NCBI RefSeq assembly: GCF_022376295.1
Contig: NZ_CP060140.1
Location: 4,158,356-4,222,355, forward strand
Direction of reading: 5' to 3'
From: Nodularia sphaerocarpa UHCC 0038
GTDB taxonomy: Bacteria; Cyanobacteriota; Cyanobacteriia; Cyanobacteriales; Nostocaceae
Length of the DNA: 64,000 nucleotides
The translations under genes were made by a program, and so were the position numbers. The notes under the pieces were generated by a model. The model saw only the letters and a list, made by a program, of their open reading frames with translations. It searched no databases and was not told the origin of the DNA. Below, in pieces: positions 59,782-64,000 of this stretch (the first letter of the stretch is position 1; each line of letters starts with the position of its first letter).

Positions 59782-62010
59782 TTACTTGAGATAAATCAGT
59801 AAGTTTAATCCGGGAATAGTGCGAGAAAGAGTCCACAAGACTAGGGTGATGTAAAGTACACCCAAACTCCACTGATACCAAGCAAGTGTGGAGATGATAC
59901 CGGGTAAGTGTTCATCTCTGAGGCGAATATCGTTAAATCCTAATCTGACTAAGTTGTTTAGACTAAAGTCGTAGTAATTTAGCCAGTTCCAACGGCGGTT
60001 CCATAATAAATGCATATATCTTTCGCGGAATGTCTGATTTCTGGGTATGACTGGTAATCGCCCAATTAATAATCTTAATTGGCGAAAAGTACCGTCTTCG
60101 GTGAAATAGGAAACGTCCATTAAATCGTGATAGCGGCCTTGTTGGTAAAGTCGGATTAATAAGATGACTGGTAAGGGAACAATAATTATTAAAAGACAGC
60201 CGAGTGTCAGCCAAGGTTGTTCAGCATTACGGAAGATGGCTAATAAGCTAAAAAGTGTTAAAAAGCTAAAACCAGCTAATATCCATGTAGTTTCGTAATA
60301 TGTGGGAATAATGGGAATTGGATGTAAGCGACGATAGCGGTCTACTAGCCAAAATAAACAGCCGAAATATGCGATCGCCACTCCGCCCACACCAAACACT
60401 AACCAAAAGCTGGTACCATAGCCACTAAGCAACAATAGTACACTCAAAGCCAACCATCTTGCTGCAAGTAATAGCCAACCACCAGGGGAAAGAGGTTCAG
60501 CAATTACGAGGCGATCGCTCAATTGGTTGTATGTTTCTAAATCAATATCTGGTAAACTTAATAAATCGCTGCTATTGCGAAATGGTTCTATCATCCGACG
60601 ATGTGCGATCGCATCCGCTTGATTAGCACTAAAACCCAAATTAATCAAACTTTTTCGCGTAGCATTATTAATATTCCGATCCACCAAACGATGGCTTAAC
60701 TCCCGCAATCGCAGTTTTTGTTTTGTATACTCCAACTGATTAGCATCAGCTATTTGCTGCTGCTGACGGAAATTCTGCCCCAAATTCCGCAAAATACTTT
60801 GATTACCTTGGGAACTAGGAACGCGAAACATCTTACCAATTTCGCCGACATTACCTAAAATCTTTCCTTGATTAGAATTAAAAGTTAAACCAGGGACATT
60901 TAAAAAAGCCTCCTTAGCAAACCGCGCATCACTAAAATCCGCTTGGTTAAAAATACTAGCACCAGCTAAATTTACAGCTCGTTTAAAAATAGCCTCTCGA
61001 AAAATTACAGCTTGCTCAAAAATAGCTTCTGTAAAAAAAACATACTCATGAAAATTCGCCTGAGTAAACTGTGCAGTATTACCAAAGCGTACACCAGAAA
61101 AATCAACATTCCCGCGCCATTGCGCCCGACTAAATTTAGCTAATTGCTGAAAACTAGCCTCATTAAATTTAGTAGACTCTTCAAAAGTGGTATCTTGAAA
61201 ATCAGCCTTTTCCTGAAATTGCACTTTTTCAAAATTAACCTTATCAAAAAAAACACTCGTTTGAAAATTACTTAATTGCCGAAAATTAGCACCAGTGAAA
61301 CGCACAGAACGGCCAAATCGAGTTTCAGCCCAGTTAGTAGCTTGTAAAAAAATAGCATTTTTGGCATTCACCGGCTGAAAAAAGAAAGTATTCTGAAATT
61401 GCACTTCCCCATTAAAGCGAGTTTGCACCAGAATTAAAGAACCGCGAAAAATATTGATTTCACTAGATGCCGTTGGCTGACTTCCCAAAAGTGCGCGACA
61501 GTCCTTAGAATTAGGTAAAGCGATTCCTAAAGACTGCAAACAAACAAAACGCAAGCGTGACAATTCCCCTTGTTCACCACTCGTCAAAATAGGAGCATAG
61601 AGAGGAATTTTCAAACCCAAATCGCTACCCAAAAAATTCCCCTGAATCAGAGAATTACTCAAATCTAAACCCAAAGGCTTAGTCCCCGACCGTTGTAACT
61701 CCTTTCGCAACAGCAGATAAAAATTATCCCGAAATTCCCCATTCTCCGGGCGCAAATCAACCACCATATCCCGTAAATCCACAGTCAAATTACCCTCACG
61801 GATAATGGGATTATGCAAACGTTCCTGTAACAACTCCAGACTTAAAGAAGTGCGTTCTAGTTGACCTGGGATAGCCCCAGCAGGAAAAGAAAAGAAAACC
61901 AAAATAACGCAGACATAAACAACCAACCAACGCAGAGATAAACAAAAACTTACCTCCGCGCTTCTTTGCGCTTCCCTTTGCGCCCCTTTGCGTTTAAAAA
62001 AAAAATTCAA
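59782..62010 (-). CDS. Pentapeptide-repeat membrane protein with HhH motif
   Basis: Up to 742 residues. A hydrophobic export signal (LVVYVCVILVFFSFPAGA) is followed by a region of A(D/N)LxF-like pentapeptides at about 200-380 (FSGVRFGNTAQFTQANFHEYVFF). A helix-hairpin-helix-like segment (LGFSANQADAIAHRRMIEPF) and four membrane spans follow (WLALSVLLLLSGYGTSFWLV and others). The frame opens at a TTG at 62010 next to the upstream gene's stop. The first 20 residues (KGAQREAQRSAEV) come from a dispersed repeat, so the true start may be a TTG nearer the signal (about 61927). Function unknown. Confidence 0.75.
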   Translation of the reverse strand: MNFFFKRKGAQREAQRSAEVSFCLSLRWLVVYVCVILVFFSFPAGAIPGQLERTSLSLELLQERLHNPIIREGNLTVDLRDMVVDLRPENGEFRDNFYLLLRKELQRSGTKPLGLDLSNSLIQGNFLGSDLGLKIPLYAPILTSGEQGELSRLRFVCLQSLGIALPNSKDCRALLGSQPTASSEINIFRGSLILVQTRFNGEVQFQNTFFFQPVNAKNAIFLQATNWAETRFGRSVRFTGANFRQLSNFQTSVFFDKVNFEKVQFQEKADFQDTTFEESTKFNEASFQQLAKFSRAQWRGNVDFSGVRFGNTAQFTQANFHEYVFFTEAIFEQAVIFREAIFKRAVNLAGASIFNQADFSDARFAKEAFLNVPGLTFNSNQGKILGNVGEIGKMFRVPSSQGNQSILRNLGQNFRQQQQIADANQLEYTKQKLRLRELSHRLVDRNINNATRKSLINLGFSANQADAIAHRRMIEPFRNSSDLLSLPDIDLETYNQLSDRLVIAEPLSPGGWLLLAARWLALSVLLLLSGYGTSFWLVFGVGGVAIAYFGCLFWLVDRYRRLHPIPIIPTYYETTWILAGFSFLTLFSLLAIFRNAEQPWLTLGCLLIIIVPLPVILLIRLYQQGRYHDLMDVSYFTEDGTFRQLRLLIGRLPVIPRNQTFRERYMHLLWNRRWNWLNYYDFSLNNLVRLGFNDIRLRDEHLPGIISTLAWYQWSLGVLYITLVLWTLSRTIPGLNLLIYLK

Positions 62011-63018
62011 TCACTCATCACTCATCAACAGAACAACCTTACCAATCATCGCACCAGATTCCAGAACCTCATGCGCCCGAACCGCCTCCGCCAAAGGAAA
62101 CCGATGACTAACCTCAACTTTCAACTTTCCTTCATCCATCCAAGTCGCACACTGTTCCAGAATTTCCCCATGATGCTTCAGACACTCCTCCAAACCTTCC
62201 AACATCGGAGTTAGCATTAATTCTAAACCAACGCGAAGATTACGTAATCTAGCAGCCTTCCAAACAGTATCAGCAGTTGGTTCAAGAATCGTCACAACAT
62301 CACCATACACCCGCACAGCCGGAAAAGTTTTGTGCAAAATTTCCCCCCCCACAGTATCAAAAGCTAAATCTACACCTTCACCACCAGTCCAACTTAACAC
62401 CGCCTTGACAAAATCCGTTTCTTGATAAAAAATTACCTGATCAGCACCGAGTTCTTTGACAAAATTAGCCTTTTCCGGGGAACTCACAGTAGTACAAACA
62501 GAAGCACCCTTAAGTTTTGCCAATTGTATCGCTACATGACCAACACCACCAGCACCAGCATGAATCAAAACCCGTTCCCCAGGTTCTAACCTTCCCCGTT
62601 CATACAAAGCTTCCCACGCAGTAATTAATACCAGAGGTGCTGCTGCTGCTTCTGCAAAAGACACTGAAGCAGGTTTACGTGCCACAAACCTTTCATCAAC
62701 AACAGTATATTCAGCATAATTACCTTGATGTGCGCCCAAGCCACCATAGCAAAAAAATACCTCATCGCCCAAGCTAAAACGCTCAACATTAGCACCCACC
62801 GCCTCAACAATTCCAGCACCATCACAGCCTAAAATCGCCGGCATTTGCTCAGGGTAGAAAGTGCCTCGCTGACGGAGCTTTGTATCAATAGGGTTAACAC
62901 CAGCCGCTACTAAACGAACTAAAAGTTCAGTATTGCCTAAAGGTAGCGTAGGGTTTGGTACTTCCTGTAATTGCAAAACTTCAGGACTACCGGCTGCTGT
63001 CATTAAAACTGCTTTCAC
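62011..63018 (-). CDS. Zinc-free quinone oxidoreductase-like MDR enzyme
   Basis: 335 residues. GroES-like part with AGVNPIDTKLRQRGTFYPEQMPAILGCDGAG, then the Rossmann part with the nucleotide loop HAGAGGVGHVAIQLAKLKGA. The cysteine and histidine zinc ligands of alcohol dehydrogenases are absent, so it belongs with NADPH:quinone oxidoreductases or enoyl reductases. The substrate is unknown. Its stop adjoins the start codon of the pentapeptide gene, but that start is doubtful, so an operon is possible but not shown. Confidence 0.88.
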   Translation of the reverse strand: MKAVLMTAAGSPEVLQLQEVPNPTLPLGNTELLVRLVAAGVNPIDTKLRQRGTFYPEQMPAILGCDGAGIVEAVGANVERFSLGDEVFFCYGGLGAHQGNYAEYTVVDERFVARKPASVSFAEAAAAPLVLITAWEALYERGRLEPGERVLIHAGAGGVGHVAIQLAKLKGASVCTTVSSPEKANFVKELGADQVIFYQETDFVKAVLSWTGGEGVDLAFDTVGGEILHKTFPAVRVYGDVVTILEPTADTVWKAARLRNLRVGLELMLTPMLEGLEECLKHHGEILEQCATWMDEGKLKVEVSHRFPLAEAVRAHEVLESGAMIGKVVLLMSDE

Positions 63019-63209
63019 AAATATTTCCTCCTAGATGCACGTTATTTGCAACTTTAGCGCAATTAGGAGGACAAACTCTTCCTTATTTCTGTGTGTTCTC
63101 TGTGTCTAGTGTGGTAGCCTGCGGCCAGCAGCTAGCGCGTCTACCTTGATAAAAATCCCTGATGCGTAGAGGCGCAAAACCTTGCACCCCTTCAGCATCG
63201 TAGACAAAT

Positions 63210-64000
63210 TCACTTTTTATCGGAACTCGTTATACCTTTAGCAGCAATTTGTTTACCCAAGACTTCTACAGCTTTAGCAAATTGGGGGTCTGCTGGTGTA
63301 GCCAGTTTTTCACGCTGGTTCAGCCACAATTCCTGACGCTGTTCATCAGACAATTCCACAGTCACATCGGGACCAATCCCCTGTTTATTGATATCTGTAC
63401 CATTGGGAGTCACATATTTAGCAATTGTTACCGCTAAACCTGAACCATCTTCTAAAGGACGCACCGATTGCACTAAACCTTTACCGAAAGTTTGAGAACC
63501 CACCAAAACTGCACGTTTATTATCCTGCAAAGCTCCTGAGAGAATTTCACTGGCACTGGCTGATCCTTTATCAACTAATACCACCAAGGGTTTATTCGTC
63601 AAAGCACGTCCCCTGGCCACTTCCCGCTCTTGTTCACCCTGGCGGTCAATAGTGGAAACAATTGTCCCTCTATCCAGCCACATACGAGCAATTTCCACAC
63701 TAGAGAAAAGTAAACCACCAGGATTACCACGTAAATCCAGAATATATCCGTCTACCCGTTGCCTTTCTAAGTCTCTGATCGCACTTTGCATTTCCCGGCT
63801 AGCATTGGCACTGAACTGATTCAGGCGAATGTAACCGAGTTTACCTGCTGGAGTTGGCTGTGTGGAATATTTAACTGGATGAATTTCAATGCGTGCGCGG
63901 ATGATTTCAAACTGTTTCGCTTGACCATTGCGTTCAATTGTCAAGTTGATTTTCGTTCCTGGCTCACCACGAATCATGGATACTGCTTGGTTGGTATCCA
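63210..64000 (-). CDS. C-terminal processing protease (S41 family), N-terminus beyond window
   Basis: At least 263 residues; the frame continues past position 64000. It begins in the PDZ domain (DTNQAVSMIRGEPGTKINLTI) and continues into the S41 protease: GYIRLNQFSANASREMQ, DGYILDLRGNPGGLL, the catalytic Ser in DKGSASASEILSGAL and Lys in GSQTFGKGLVQ. CtpA matures the D1 protein of photosystem II; CtpB and CtpC are paralogues. Which paralogue this is cannot be decided without the N-terminus. It is an exported protease in the family. Confidence 0.92.
   Translation of the reverse strand, partial: DTNQAVSMIRGEPGTKINLTIERNGQAKQFEIIRARIEIHPVKYSTQPTPAGKLGYIRLNQFSANASREMQSAIRDLERQRVDGYILDLRGNPGGLLFSSVEIARMWLDRGTIVSTIDRQGEQEREVARGRALTNKPLVVLVDKGSASASEILSGALQDNKRAVLVGSQTFGKGLVQSVRPLEDGSGLAVTIAKYVTPNGTDINKQGIGPDVTVELSDEQRQELWLNQREKLATPADPQFAKAVEVLGKQIAAKGITSSDKK

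Noticed and set aside
1..64000. tRNA, rRNA or riboswitch genes
   Set aside because: No T-arm or rRNA-like tract and no recognised riboswitch core was found by eye; a covariance search would be decisive.

Overview
The window looks like chromosomal DNA of a filamentous, probably heterocyst-forming cyanobacterium (Nostocales type). The signs are frequent HIP1 palindromes (GCGATCGC), heptanucleotide short tandem repeats (TCATTGG, ATGACTA, ACTTTTG), several families of small palindromic or MITE-like elements, a lipoprotein-type MnSOD, and a HetC-like peptidase/ABC exporter. I cannot name the genus from sequence alone. I saw no rRNA or tRNA gene.

0-9 kb: housekeeping and stress genes, mostly on the minus strand: a truncated OB-fold protein, MgtE, membrane proteins of unknown role, a decayed ferric-reductase-like gene, membrane-anchored MnSOD, a holin-4-like membrane protein and an HtrA-type protease lipoprotein. 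A pair of 162-bp-spaced direct repeats near 2 kb carries two near-consensus promoters and a hairpin with compensatory changes. This may be a tandem small-RNA locus.

9.5-18.5 kb: a plus-strand heavy-metal (probably copper) resistance cluster. It encodes a DUF305 CopM-like lipoprotein, an RND adaptor and pump, a small lipoprotein, a Uma2 nuclease and an OmpR-type two-component system. 18.5-32.5 kb: an amylo-alpha-1,6-glucosidase-like enzyme, an LLM flavin oxidoreductase, a CAP-domain lipoprotein, an AI-2E family permease, two divergent Na+/H+ antiporters, a TrkA/RCK protein, an NTT-like membrane protein with HEAT repeats, and IF-3.

32.8-47 kb: a CRISPR-Cas island. A minus-strand operon (small membrane protein, cas1, cas2) diverges from a 14-repeat array. 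This adaptation block sits between inverted copies of one palindromic element. Next are a kinase-WYL fusion gene on the minus strand and a plus-strand type III-B-variant effector operon: short Cas10 without an HD domain, cmr3, cmr4, cmr5, a double-RAMP Cmr6/Cmr1-like fusion and a CARF-HEPN ribonuclease. There is no cas6 in the window. Cas10 keeps GGDD but lacks HD, and Cmr4 seems to lack its catalytic Asp. I infer that immunity may run mainly through cyclic-oligoadenylate signalling to the HEPN enzyme.

47-50 kb: an alpha/beta hydrolase whose C-terminus is written by a mobile element, a BON protein and IlvH. 50.7-59.1 kb: a secretion cassette with a C39-peptidase ABC exporter carrying an N-terminal cNMP-binding-like domain, an HlyD-type adaptor, a parvulin-type PPIase, and three short genes with double-glycine leaders. 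A decayed copy of the PPIase gene lies between the first two precursor genes, so the locus appears to have grown by duplication. 59.5-64 kb: a nested MITE, a pentapeptide-repeat membrane protein, a quinone-oxidoreductase-like enzyme and a truncated C-terminal processing protease.
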